A stretch of 64,000 nucleotides of DNA from Darksidea phi (lineage: Eukaryota; Ascomycota; Dothideomycetes; Pleosporales; Lentitheciaceae). Position 1 is the stretch's first letter, and each line of letters starts with the position of its first letter. The stretch covers positions 310,001-374,000 of the forward strand of contig JASJFT010000005.1 of assembly GCA_030770425.1 (NCBI GenBank). Reading direction: 5' to 3'. The notes beneath the pieces are model-generated. The model had not been told where the DNA came from and did not search any database. It saw only the letters and a list, made by a program, of their open reading frames with translations. The translations under genes were made by a program, and so were the position numbers. Shown piece after piece: positions 1 to 10,191 of this stretch.

Positions 1-818
1 TTTGTGAGGATATGACCCCACTTTGCGAGGTCGGCGCCATGGTGCGGAGTGCCAAGGAAGCATATGCCGACAGTGCAGGCTTCGATATCCTGCAGATGCG
101 GAAAGCGGGATTCTCGTGATATTGTGAGTGCCCGTTGTGTGACCAGCCCACCCAGACTGTGGACAACGAAGACTATTTTGCGATTTTCCTTGCAATCTCA
201 AAGGTTAGGGCTATTGACGTCGGGAAGGTGGCTGGACAGGGAAGATGAGGGGATATGAAGAGAAAAACTGAACGCTCACTGTGCGCTGTCTCTTCCTTGA
301 CAGTTTCCCAAGGAGATCATTTGCATAACCGGATATTCCATCTTGTGCCGCTTGGCCCCAGAAGCGGGCGATGTCTGCATCGTATCCGAAGGTCATGATG
401 CGTGCATCGTTTATGTCGTTCTTGATGAGATCCCTGGCCAAATGTTTGCTGCTGGCTTCGTGAAGCCACGTTGAATATGCGCTTCCAGTCAGACCGTGTA
501 CGAAAACTATGTCAAGAACGGCAGAGGACGGGCTGTAAAGGATCTTGACACCATAGCTATCTGTTTCCGAAATGCCGTCGAGAGTCTCAAGTTCAGGTTC
601 TGCGGCGGAAGTAGTATCAGTGCTCAAGGGCACCGCGCTGGTACCTTCGACGTTGACACTGTGAATAACCCTGTTCGGCCTATGGGTAAGGATTGCTTAC
701 AATTTTGACTTTGTGATTGCCTGTTCGCATCTTCGAAACCGGGCGGACCAGAGGACCGGAGGGGTCCGCTCCGTTTGAAGGGATTTAGCCTTTTAAAAGA
801 CTTGAACATATCAAGCAA
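1..818 (-). CDS. NLR-like protein, N-terminal alpha/beta-hydrolase part (3' end beyond window)
   Basis: Proposed exons on the minus strand are 818-701, 644-280 and 188-1, running off the left edge. The exon 1-2 intron is 56 nt and the next 91 nt. The start is the ATG at 818; the open frame that seems to begin at 633 starts with GTG and is an internal exon. The predicted protein has a basic leader, then a serine-hydrolase fold: DIVFVHGLTG, an RIMTFGYDAD segment, the nucleophile elbow VVHSLGGLV and a FLGTPHHGAD segment. This order is typical of the esterase/lipase-like domain at the N terminus of fungal NACHT, NB-ARC, TPR or ankyrin proteins linked to non-self recognition. The downstream domains lie outside the window, so the full architecture is unknown. 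Confidence 0.75.
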
Positions 819-974
819 AGGGAATGGGTTTTGCTCATGCCCGAAACGTTTGCAGAAGGGTACGTTTGAATAGACTTTCAGTCAGTATCCCTGCGGCGCG
901 TTTTCGGAAAGGTTTGCTGTTGGTGGCGGTGGTCATCCCGTCCTTTCGCGCGGATAAGTCGCTTGGGCAAGCGG

Positions 975-995
975 GGGCGGGGCACAGCCCCGCCC
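975..995. repeat. GC-rich perfect inverted repeat
   Basis: Two 9-bp arms, GGGCGGGGC and GCCCCGCCC, are separated by a 3-nt ACA loop. The repeat sits in a GC-rich patch just before the TpA-rich segment. It could be the tip of a degraded transposon or MITE, but I see no matching partner end or target-site duplication. Confidence 0.5.
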
Positions 996-1304
996 ACGCA
1001 ATCCGCCCCTGGTTCGTATCAAGACCCTTGCTGCATTCCTGAAGGTTGCCCATTGGTCCGAGGCGTCATCCGCGACATTTCAGTAAGCCACTCCTGCATG
1101 TATTGCCAATGAGCGGCAGTACATACGCGCCGGCATGTTCCAATACGGAGCGTGATGCATTGCGCCCTGTGTTGTATCGCAGTGGCCGAAAATGGATGTG
1201 TGCTAAGGCGCCTGTGAACCGTTACCGCCACGTGCTCCACGCTGGGCGATCTTCATCGGCATCCGTAAACGCCGACGTAATAATATCCCGAATAATAAAT
1301 AATT

Positions 1305-1600
1305 AAGAATCCCCTACTTTTTACTCTCGCTCCGAATACCTACTGTCTTATTTAACTACGACTCTAGTACCCTCTAGTATCTATAAACTCCTCCTCCGAC
1401 GTTTAACTCCGCCGTTATTCGTAGGTAGCTTGTCGACTAGTTAGTATTATCCTACTCACCTCGCCCGTCCCGAAAACGCGCCTGTAGCCTATTCCTATAG
1501 GTACTATAATCGAAGCGACGTCGACCGCTCTAGCCTATATATATAAATATAGACCGTCGCTCGTCGTAGTAGAAGGATAGTATAGAATAATAGTCCCTAA
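1305..1600. repeat. RIP-like TpA-rich segment
   Basis: The stretch is packed with TpA dinucleotides (ctagtatctata, tatatatataaatatag and similar), while CpA and TpG are nearly absent. CpG is still common. Repeat-induced point mutation in ascomycetes converts CpA to TpA, so this composition fits an old mutated repeat copy. No open frame or terminal repeat survives to name the parent element. Confidence 0.55.
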
Positions 1601-3037
1601 TTAGGGAAGTATTGACGTGCCATCTGACGTTCATGAATGTAGCTACGTGTATAAAACGAGGTGTTCCAGGGTACTCGTTGAAGAAGGATCGACGGGAAGA
1701 AGGACGCCCCCGGTCAGACCCGTCGTTTTCCGCCCGCGAGCCGCTTTTAGAGCCATCACCTGCAGCGATCGCCAATAGGGAAGTATAGCTGGCTGCATGA
1801 TGCCTTTCCGGTCAGCGTTGCATTCATTTAACGCAAATGGGAGCCAAGTGCTTCTGCTGCACGAACTCCCTGCGCAGGAACACCAAACCAGATCACCAGG
1901 GAAGTGGATCCCTGGTTCCATCAACAGATGAAGGATATTCACGGAATGGGTATTTGTGGAATACGGGTGCTCGCCAAACTAAACCAAGGAGATATGCATA
2001 CTACTAATACCGTCTTCTGATTGCCCCGGAGAGGTTGCAGGCCTTCCACTGGTCACCTACGGGGACGAATCTGTTAAAGACGCTACGGCTTGATTGTGCA
2101 TCGTTGGCTTGCTCTAATGGTAGGGCTGCAGAGGACACGTGGGCATTCTAGGCGTTCTTGAAGTTTCCTAAGCTTACGGAAACGCCTTATACAAGGGCAG
2201 ATATAGGCGCTCCTGCTAGGATGATTGCGGAGTGCACTTCTAGATTAGCGGTAGTTATCTAAACCAGTATGGTAACTGAGCTTCTACTGACCGAACGTAT
2301 CTAGTGAATAGAGCAACCTTTCCCTCGTGCCTCATATGCTTACGGCGGGGTCACTTTGGGGTCAAGTAGACGTCACGCTTGAGGGTATGACAAACGGAGG
2401 AGCTTCAATTCCATAAACGCACACCTCTGAATGGCGGAGTAATGAGCGATGGCGCCTGGGCAACTATATCTTAACGCCCTAAATCATGGATCGGCCTATC
2501 GCTCACCGCCCCGCCCGCGGTATTACCGCCACTTACTTTGTTTGCCCTACGGGATCGCTTAGAACTCCGTCCACAAAATTACCAAGTACAGTCTAAAAGT
2601 ATATTGGTTTCTCAAATTTAGATGTATTTGAGAACGCTCCGAGAAGAGACGAACGAGCGATGCTTTCAGTGAATGCTTTGAGCGCAACCAGAACCTGTAG
2701 GAAAAAAAGATATTTGCCATATGGTCCGTGCGGTCATCAAGAGCTCGGTCTTCCCCTACTCCCGATACTGCCTTTACTGCGCAGCTACGGGAGGTATCAC
2801 AGCCAATGGTAACCCCAGTTTGTATGCTTGTGATAGTGCTGGCCAAGGCGGCCCGGCACATTTGTCTCACCCTCGAACTTCCTCTCGTGGGCATTTTCTC
2901 GTTGCTATTGGGTCAATATCAATAGCGCATTCTCGTGTGTCATTCCTTCGTGGCGGCCAGGCAAGCCTATTCCCCACTTGCAGCACGGATCAGCAGACAG
3001 AGAAGATAACCTTGGCCGCCTCGTTCATTCCCCAAGG

Positions 3038-3046
3038 TATAAAAAG
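3038..3046 (+). promoter_or_regulatory. Probable TATA box
   Basis: TATAAAAAG lies 128 bases before the ATG at 3166 and is followed by a pyrimidine- and A-rich leader (CTCTCC, TCTTCAACAACAA) typical of highly expressed ascomycete genes. This suggests the secreted-protein locus had its own strong promoter before it was frameshifted. Confidence 0.5.
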
Positions 3047-3165
3047 CCCTTCAAACCTCTCCATCTACCTCTCATCCAGAAAAGCCCAAGCCCTCGGATC
3101 ACTCTCCAATCTTCAACAACAAGCAGTACCCAAGCGTTATAGCTTCCTCCTTATACACCTTCAAA

Positions 3166-3605
3166 ATGCAGACTAAGACTGTCATCGCTTCCCTCCTCTT
3201 TGCCCCCATGGGTATCCACGCTGCTCTAGCCGTCAAATCCCGTCAAGTGGCCTCCATCCCCCTTAACATCTATGAGGTGCTGGCTGCAGCGAGAGCCCTG
3301 TCACCATTGCCAATGTCCCCACCGACGGAAACTGCTTCCCCATCTCGGCCATCGTCTCTGGGAACACCGACAGCGCTCGCGTCGATTTTGCCGGATCTCT
3401 CCCCGCCGGTTGCACCTGTAGGTTGTCTTAAGAAATGCCACTCTGAACGCTACTAATTGTTACAGTGACCCTCTTCAATACCAACAACTACAGCCCGGGT
3501 GGCAACTTTGTTACCATTACAGCTACCGGGCGATGTAGGACTTTTGGCGAGGGTAACCCTATTTCCTTATTCATCCAGGGCGCTAGGACCTCGGGCACAT
3601 GCTAG
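3166..3605 (+). pseudogene. Small secreted cysteine-containing protein, frameshifted
   Basis: The ATG at 3166 opens a hydrophobic leader (VIASLLFAPM...IHAALA) that looks like a signal peptide. Around 3270-3280 the frame must shift by one base to continue into the downstream coding frame, which reads GCSESPVTIANV and NCFPISAIVSGNT. That frame passes a 48-nt intron (3418-3465, with a CTAAT branch-like site) and ends at TAG 3603-3605. The mature part would be small, with Cys in contexts GCS, NCF, GCT, GRC and a C-terminal GTC. This is a common layout for small secreted proteins of plant-associated ascomycetes. The break looks like a single missing base, with no intron able to repair it. It is either a recent pseudogene or an assembly error. 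Confidence 0.6.
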
Positions 3606-3639
3606 GTAATTGCGGAGCGAGGAACGAGCGAAACTTTAC

Positions 3640-3990
3640 ATTCGGATCTGCTAGAATTAAATATCCTACAAGTATCCGAGATAGGTTAGCGTAATTAAGA
3701 TAGGTTAGCGGTATTACTACTTTTAGACAGAATACTTTAAATTCCTTATAGCCAATTATTATACACAGCTATAGTACGGCCATAGGCTGTACCCAATTAC
3801 GAACCCTGTATACTCCTCTAGCTATACCCTACCGAATATCGAGCTTAGAGCTTAGCGGCTAGCTAATACCGAGCTTAGTAACTGGCCTATGTGTTACCTA
3901 CGGCGCTTTGCGTTATAAGGCAAATTAGTAAACAGAAAGTTAAAGCTCAACTCGGTAGAACTTACGAAAACGCTTAGAATGGAAAATAGA
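3640..3990. repeat. RIP-like TpA-rich segment downstream of the secreted-protein locus
   Basis: The segment is rich in TpA (ttatagccaattattatacacagctatag and similar). It contains a short direct repeat, GATAGGTTAGCG, twice about 20 bases apart near 3680-3715. No coding capacity is visible. It starts right after the stop codon at 3605, so the secreted-protein locus lies next to degraded repeat DNA on this side. Confidence 0.5.
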
Positions 3991-4426
3991 GTGCTGCAAA
4001 GTACCTAGTATAATGTATTAGGAGCAGTGCCAGCGCCGCTACTGCCGCCAGACACTGCCACTGAGAATGCGGCAAAGCCGCCGTCACGTAACATTGATAT
4101 GCTACACGTGATCCCAGTCTCAACACCTAAGATACCCATTTGTATATTTATATGGCATCGCAATGCCTCCGCTAACGCCCTGCTAGCGCCCGTGGATCCT
4201 ATTACATGGAGTGTATAAGTAAGTATATCCACATGCATGGTAGAGTTCTCCACCGTTGCAATTAAGTATCTAGTCCCCGATCACTTTATTGATTCATACT
4301 ATCAAAATGGACAACACAGAAATGATTGTGAGCGCAGCAACACAGCGACTACGAAACGTGGATTTCCAAAGAGCGTCCTCGAGCTCTTCCCCTGCCATCC
4401 CACACTCCTTCTGTCTCTCATTCTGC

Positions 4427-4949
4427 TTAAGGAGCCAAAGTCGTTGAGATCCACTTCAACTTAGAGGGGTCGTAACGAGTCTCCGTCATGGCGCCATTCT
4501 TCCTAGAATCAAAGAAGATAATGCTAGGGTCATTCTCCTTGCCGCTGCAGGAAACGGTAAACCCGCCGTCTGGAGTGGGAAAGAAGTCCGTTTGATTGTC
4601 CAAACCGCCCACAAAGAGACCATCCAGAGGTCCGACGAGCTCACGTAGCTTTCCAGTGTCACTGTCGATGTAGTAGATGCCAAACTTGGGCGGATATTAG
4701 CAATAACATCATATTAGAATTGACCGGTTGCTTTTACCTTATCGCTAGGGTTTTTAAAGACGGCGCCGAGGTGGTTGGCAAAGCCCCATCTACCAAGAAT
4801 GGATCTGCCGTCGACTTTGATCACCCGAGGGGACGAGGGACCAGAACCCGGGTTGAAGGTACTGACGGAGAGCTCATTTTGATCGTTGAAGTAGAAGAAA
4901 TGCTCCTGTGAGCCAAAATCCTGGCGAACGGATGCGATGGACTTTGTAG
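4427..4949 (-). CDS. Unrecognised protein, C-terminal two exons
   Basis: Two exons are supported on the minus strand: 4949-4738 and 4684-4427, joined by a 53-nt intron (gtaaaa...ccaag). The joined frame reads smoothly through motifs such as EHFFYFNDQNELSVSTF, RWGFANHLGAVF, FGIYYIDSDTG, LDGLFVGGLDNQTDFF and GFTVSCSGKENDPSIIFFD, ending at TAA. The alternating beta-strand and loop pattern suggests a repeat or propeller-like fold, but I do not recognise the family. Upstream an acceptor at about 4950 is plausible, yet no first exon with ATG joins in frame; the nearby ATGACGTCG followed by gtgtag is out of phase. It may be a decayed gene, given the surroundings. Confidence 0.4.
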
Positions 4950-5579
4950 CTATGGAAAGTTTAATTGAGCTAGAAGTTATAGGTTAGCAATGGAAGATAA
5001 GGTTAGGATTAGGGGCTACACCGACGTCATGTTGATTTTATGTTGATTAGTTCTCTAAGGTAGTTTGTGGAAGACTGTAATGATAGACGTTGTTGGTTAT
5101 AGGAGCATAAGATGCAGTCGAACCCGTCAGTTTATATAGATAAGGGAAAGAATTTTCACATGTATAGTTATACTCTTCACCTGATCTCTCTCCACTTTTA
5201 ACCGACTTGAAAGTATAAGGGAAACCTCCATCGGCCCTAATATCCCCGTGTAGGTATCGTCACATGCTGTCAGTAGTAAACTGCGCACATGCACAATGCT
5301 CAGTGAGGCTGGCTGACCAGTACTCAATGTAGTCACTACCTACAATCTTCACATGACTTCCCTTCCCAAATATGGGCCAACCAGCTCCATCCCTTTGACA
5401 TTTGGTATTCAGCTGCCTTACTGATGACGACACTCTCATCTCAACAATACGTAAGCGAAAGCCAGTGTCCATTTTTGTTTGGTTAACAGCTGAACCGAAT
5501 TGGAAGAGCTAAGGAGGTTAATGCGTGCAGTAAATTGGGGCTTTGCTTTTGCGGAGCTGAACTGTAGTCGCTTACTATA
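4950..5579. other. No gene recognised
   Basis: The stretch has several short open frames on the minus strand, none with family signatures or good splice continuity. It may contain the missing 5' part of the neighbouring unrecognised gene. Confidence 0.4.
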
Positions 5580-5951
5580 CTATGTGCGGCACGGCTTGTT
5601 CCGCGAGACGATGTAAGTTAGGAATCCCAGCTGACTATGTCCCATCGCCAGCAATTGAATCCAAACCTTTCGTCTGAGCATATGGTGAATATATAAAGCC
5701 GCAGTGGTCACCAAAGGCACATCGACCCGCGAGGCCAACGCCGACGCATAGACCAAGGCGCCGACCTTGCAACACGCCACGGCGTCGACTTTGGCCCAGT
5801 CACCGGTGAAGTGGGTTTGGAGCAGAGACGTGCACAGGGTCAGCCCGCCCGCGAGTACCGGGCGCACCATATTGGCCAGTAGCTGCAGATCCTCGTAGAA
5901 GCAGGTAATGAGGTCTTGGATGACCAAGGCACCTGCCGTAACGTGTTCCAC
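5580..5951 (-). pseudogene. Phosphoribosyltransferase-like fragment
   Basis: The open frame contains LLQTHFTGDWAKVDAV, followed by KVGALVYASALASRVDVPLV. This resembles the segment of adenine/orotate-type phosphoribosyltransferases where a substrate-binding strand leads into the variable loop. The expected continuation (an REAGKLPPPT-like stretch) is absent; instead the frame runs into unrelated residues and stops. The apparent start is GTG, and sequence upstream in the same frame stays open without an ATG. I read it as a remnant of a larger gene. The assignment rests on one motif region only. Confidence 0.35.
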
Positions 5952-7237
5952 CAGTCCCCGGGCCGCACCAGTCCTCGGGTCACCCCACCAAAGAAGACGC
6001 GCGTTTTTGCACGATTATTTCTGAATTTTGTTTGGCTTTGCATAGTGGGACCTCTTTTGTAAGGCCCGTACGGCGCTGCACCCTTGGTTCGCATCCGTTG
6101 GTTCGGACAAGCTGCGAACCATGGTACTCTTTCTAATAGTTCTTATCTGCTTGCGAATAGCGTGTGCAGGCGCCGTGCGGGGTAAAGCCCAAAAGTTTTA
6201 CTTCACGGTTCAGCCAAGAACCACACTGTGTCATCCAGGCGGGACCGTGACCACGAGGGCCGGCGACGTCGTCGTAGAAGGCGACACTCAGAATGACGAC
6301 CGACCCACCAAATGCCGAGTAAACCAGGGGAAGGCAAACGGGCGAGAAGAACTAGATTCTAATTCTCATCTTCTTTGTATACGACAATAATCACCTCAAT
6401 TTTCTTTTCGACATCATTGATAGGGGAACGGTATCGTCAATCATTCCAATATAGTATCCGTAGTCACGTTCATGCCTTGCTTTCCCCGGTCCACATTAGC
6501 GGAGGATAGTCTGTGTATGTGCGTTGGAGCGGAGTGGTGGCAGATGGATCGCACAACGTGAGGACGCCCGTTTCGTCTGAGTATCTCATAGCATATCTAT
6601 CCCTCCGCATATATACTTGCGCAGATAGACGCCAAGCATATGGGGCGCGAGCACGCCGATGATATCCAGCGGCATCCGGGGCGTTGTGGAATCCTTCCCT
6701 ACAATTAGAAATGGAAGGTCAATGAATAGTTCGCCAGATAGCATGTAAACACGACCACCCGCACATAAAACTCCTCCAACGTCCCGCCGATCCTATGCCA
6801 CACGCCCCTATCGCCCGTTCCCCTAGTGCCATCCTCATCGGTACCACACTAAGTACAGAAATTAATATCGACGGACACTTGGCTACCATTCCAGCATCCT
6901 CCGTCCTTCTTCTTAAGGCACTTCTTGATGATATCCTCTATATCAAGTCATTAGCAAATAACCTTCCTACCAGAGAATGTGGAAACATCGATATACCAGT
7001 ACTGTCCCAGCACTGCTGCTAGCTCGTAAAGACCCCTAAATGTATAAACCCCGTCGAAAAGCTATTGTTGTCGTTGTACAATTTGTTTGCAGATCCTCCC
7101 TGCCATTCTTGCGTACAGAACCATTCACGGAACTGCCATATGCCATTTTTAGAGACCACCGGTGGAAACCGCCAGTGGCGTAGCAACCGGCTGCGTTGGC
7201 TGCGCCAGAGAAAGTGAAGGGGCTGGAAGGATAAGCT
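5952..7237. other. No gene recognised
   Basis: Only short overlapping open frames are present, including ones beginning at 6121 and 6795 on the plus strand. None has a signal peptide, domain motif or flanking splice sites that would support a gene. The region lies between two pseudogenes and is probably relic DNA. Confidence 0.4.
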
Positions 7238-8166
7238 TCATCGTTTTTGGAGAAGAGGTGGATTTTGCGCAGCCGAAAAGCTACGAAGCTTGTTCTCAAT
7301 AGTGAGGCGATTGGCGCGCTTGCCGCACTCGCGGAGCACATCGACCATCTCTGTAACGAAGTCGTGAAGTTTCTCGGCGTAGAAGTTATTGAAGCGAAAC
7401 CCAAAGGCGCACAAACCTATCATGTCGAAGGTCAACCTATTGTTCATGCTAGCATTGGGATTCTTTCTTGCGCAATGCTCTGGGGCTGAAATATTTAGTG
7501 AACTCATCGCTGCAAAGAATCTCGCTGTCGGGACCAAATCAATCCCAGCGGAGTAGCATCTGCGAGGCAATGTCCATCGTGCCGCCCCACTCCGTAAGAA
7601 TGTAAGCAAAGAGCATGTACAAACAAGCATGATGTGTAGTGATATACTCACCTTCCTGATACCTGTAGGCCCAAAGAGCGGGTATCAGGATCCTATATGC
7701 GATGCCTCAATTCCTCTCTTCCGTATATGTCGTGAAAAAGCCATCACCCATCAGCACTCGCACCTCCTTGAGAATACCCTGTACTGGCTTCTCAAACCGA
7801 CTCCAGTCGCAAAGATCGTTGACAGTCTCATACGAAGAGCACACAATAGTCTTCCGTCCAGCCAGCTCGAGCCGGAAGATCTCGCCATACACATCGGTAA
7901 AGTGCCAGCATGAGGCCTACGGTTTCCATGATTCGTTGTACACATTCTGACGGGTGACAAATTATCTAATTGCAAGTACAGTCCCATCGGGAAGCCCCCC
8001 AGATCGATGCGGTATCGCACCATGATGAAAGTAGAATGCTGGAGTATCGAAGAAGGATATCGCTGAGACTCACTGGTATGTTTGTAGGATCTACGTCGCG
8101 GAGGTTGCCAAATATTATGGACGGAGGTGGTTGAAGGATCAGTATAGTGTCTTCCTGAGCTGCCAT
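7238..8166 (-). pseudogene. Cytochrome P450 N-terminal half, CYP505-like, broken
   Basis: The ATG at 8166 begins a short exon (8166-8074) with PPPSIIFGNLRDVDPTN, the proline-rich entry of CYP505-type P450s. After an intron, exon 2 from 7916 reads HFTDVYGEIFRLELAGR and MGDGFFTTYTEERN. At 7709-7707 a TGA replaces the expected Trp of the ENWGIAHRI motif, and the frame continues as GIAYRILIPAL. Further on, MDIASQMLLRW is followed by TGA at 7541-7539, then FGPDSEI. A frameshift precedes the clear segment DMIGLCAFGFRFNNFY. Both stop codons can be explained by C:G to T:A changes. Nothing after the region near ENKLR (about 7270) is recognisable, so the I-helix, ExxR, heme site and any reductase domain are missing. 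Confidence 0.75.
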
Positions 8167-9174
8167 GATTTTAGTTTTCTGCACTTGATATCAAAGACAG
8201 GATAGGGTATAGAATAGAAGCTGAAGGGTAAAGGCTTGAATGATGCTGACAATGAGTGATGGATAGTCTGACCGAGTGGGTATATATACACTGAACCCCG
8301 AGAAGTAGTGATTTGCGTCGTTGCGACCGTGAACTCAACTTGCGTGTGCTCGTGTTATCTATGGTGCTTTCGAGATATGATTGCCTGCAGCTGTATGCAG
8401 AACATTGTTTAGCTCTCATCCTCGTACGAAGGTATCGGTTTGAATTTTCATATTGGGAGTCTCTTTCGTAAGGTATGCACGCCCGTACGAAGCTATATCG
8501 TCCCCAGCCTTTTCTGGGACAGCTTCCCAGTAATATGGCGCGATTCCAGCAGATTGGTACTGTATGAATGCATAGCAATCACTTTCCGGGGGCATGTTAT
8601 GGTCATGGATAGGCGGTTAATCGTTGTGAAGGCTCGGTCGAGCGCTCCCAAGCGAAATCAATATGGAACATACGAAAAAGAGCGCATGCCCACCAGCCTT
8701 TCCAGAATTCGTATTTTGACGCTTAACTTTAATCATGTTCTCTAAACTGCCCTTTGCGCGCTATCAGTTGTGTGAGTGCAAAAGCTTAGCTTGATTGGTA
8801 GAACCGAAGTAGTGGGTGGCTTGCATCGGTCAACACCTCAAGATTCGAACTGAGCACTCCAGAGTGGATTTAGATGACCCTGTGATACTTAAACACCGAC
8901 CAAGAGTGTAGTGCATATACCACGTCTCCGCTGGAAGATTTGGTCAGCCATTATGAATGATATTATTGCGATTGCCGAGAGAGCTGAATCAAGGTCCGGT
9001 CGGGAAAGTTGCAATAAAGTCCGGTTAGGAGCATCACTATGAAGGAAACTCTATTAAAGAGCACGCCAGTTTAAATAAAGAGATGGTAAGAAGATCCGGG
9101 GTAGGTAGGCACTGAATCGAGCTATTCATGATACGCGGCTATATAGACCCCAACCGCAACCTGGTAAATTATAG
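8167..9174. other. No gene recognised
   Basis: No coding exon can be supported. The stretch lies upstream of the broken P450 and downstream of the SDR gene. A weak A-box/B-box-like pair near 8790-8860 was considered and rejected as a tRNA gene. Confidence 0.4.
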
Positions 9175-10191
9175 CTACCATTCGCAATGCTTCTCGTCTT
9201 TCCAAAACTCGCCGGTTTCCCCACGAATGTCCCCAAGCGCCAAAAAGACCGGCGTCTGTGCGCCCTCATCGGGCGTTTTCACCCCATTGCCTTTCGTCAT
9301 GTCGGTATTGACATATCCTGGGCAGCAAGAATTGATCAAGACAGTATTCCCATTTCCTTTTTCCTTAAGTGCGAGTGCTCTGGTGGCCGCAATCAGGCCT
9401 GCTTTCGAGACAGCGTAGGCGGCACTTGGAAAACCAGCTTCCTTCTCTTTGCCAGCCTCGACGGCGGAGGCGAAGTCTTTCATGATGCCGGTCACGTCAG
9501 CCTCGGTCTTGGAAGCTAGGAAGCGTTCTCTAATCTCTTCAGAGTACTTGTTCAGCTTCCCTAATACGCTCGCCATGTTGACAAGACGGCCTTCTGGTTT
9601 CAAGAGGGGGAGGAATGTATGGCATGCCTCCATCGTGCTATAGTAGTTGCAGCCGAGAGTGGTCTTGACAACGTTGGCATCTATCTTAGGTCAGACGAGG
9701 TTCCCAGAAGCCAAGCAAGGGCTGCCGTACCAAAGCCATCCAAAGCAATTCCCGCATTGTTGATAACCAGATCAATACCGTCTCCATGTACCTGCTTGAG
9801 GTGCGCCGCAAAGGCATCCACGCTCGTCCGACTCGTTATATCTAGCTGGTGGTATTTGATCTCTGAAAGGCCGCCATGCGCGTTGAGAGCCTTTGCCTTT
9901 TGCAGCTGGACATCCTCATGTAGCGCCTTGAGCGCGGCTTCGCCTCTGCGCTTGTCGCGAGCTGTAAGATAAATGAGAAATGGACCGGAATTGAGCGACG
10001 ATTTGGGGTATTGAAGCGCAAGTTGCCGTACTGGATAGAATTAGAGAGCAACAAAGCAGGCACGGCGCTTGACCAAATACCTATTGCAAGCCCAATGCCC
10101 TTGAGTCGTTAATGAGATACTTTACGATGGCAGGTTAGTTCGGGCTCACCTTGTTGGCACCGGTGACGATCCCCACTCGACTGTATGCCAT
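9175..10191 (-). CDS. Short-chain dehydrogenase, carbonyl reductase-like
   Basis: Four exons: 10191-10150, 10099-10081, 10030-9731 and 9680-9175, with three introns of exactly 50 nt each, give 288 residues. The family catalyses NADPH-dependent reduction of carbonyl compounds in the cytosol. The cofactor motif TGANKGIG (residues 10-17) is assembled across intron 1. NNAG follows, then Ser158 in NMAS, and the catalytic pair Tyr209/Lys213 in YAVSK. The long insert between the Ser and the Tyr (about 50 residues, with KYSEEIRERF) is the hallmark of the carbonyl reductase 1 subgroup. The end GETGEFWKDEKHCEW also fits. Length is close to the usual 277 residues and no lesion is seen. The natural substrate cannot be told from sequence. 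Confidence 0.88.

Larger units (their letters stand above)
819..3165. other. Gene-poor region with repeat relics
   Basis: I find no convincing coding exon here. The longer open frames on both strands overlap each other, have no family signature and often start with non-ATG codons. The stretch contains a GC-rich perfect inverted repeat near 975-995 and a TpA-rich RIP-like segment near 1305-1600. The last 130 bases serve as promoter and leader of the small secreted protein locus that starts at 3166. Confidence 0.5.

Noticed and set aside
211..633. Stand-alone hydrolase gene starting at 633
   Set aside because: The codon at 633 is GTG. A spliced ATG exon at 818-701 joins in frame, so this is an internal exon plus intron read-through.
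5260..5472. 70-residue minus-strand frame with several Cys
   Set aside because: No signal peptide or spacing pattern and surrounded by relic DNA.
8786..8862. tRNA or tRNA-derived element (TAGCTTGATTGG ... GATTCGAAC)
   Set aside because: The A-box is imperfect, no cloverleaf stems or anticodon loop can be drawn, and no terminator run follows.
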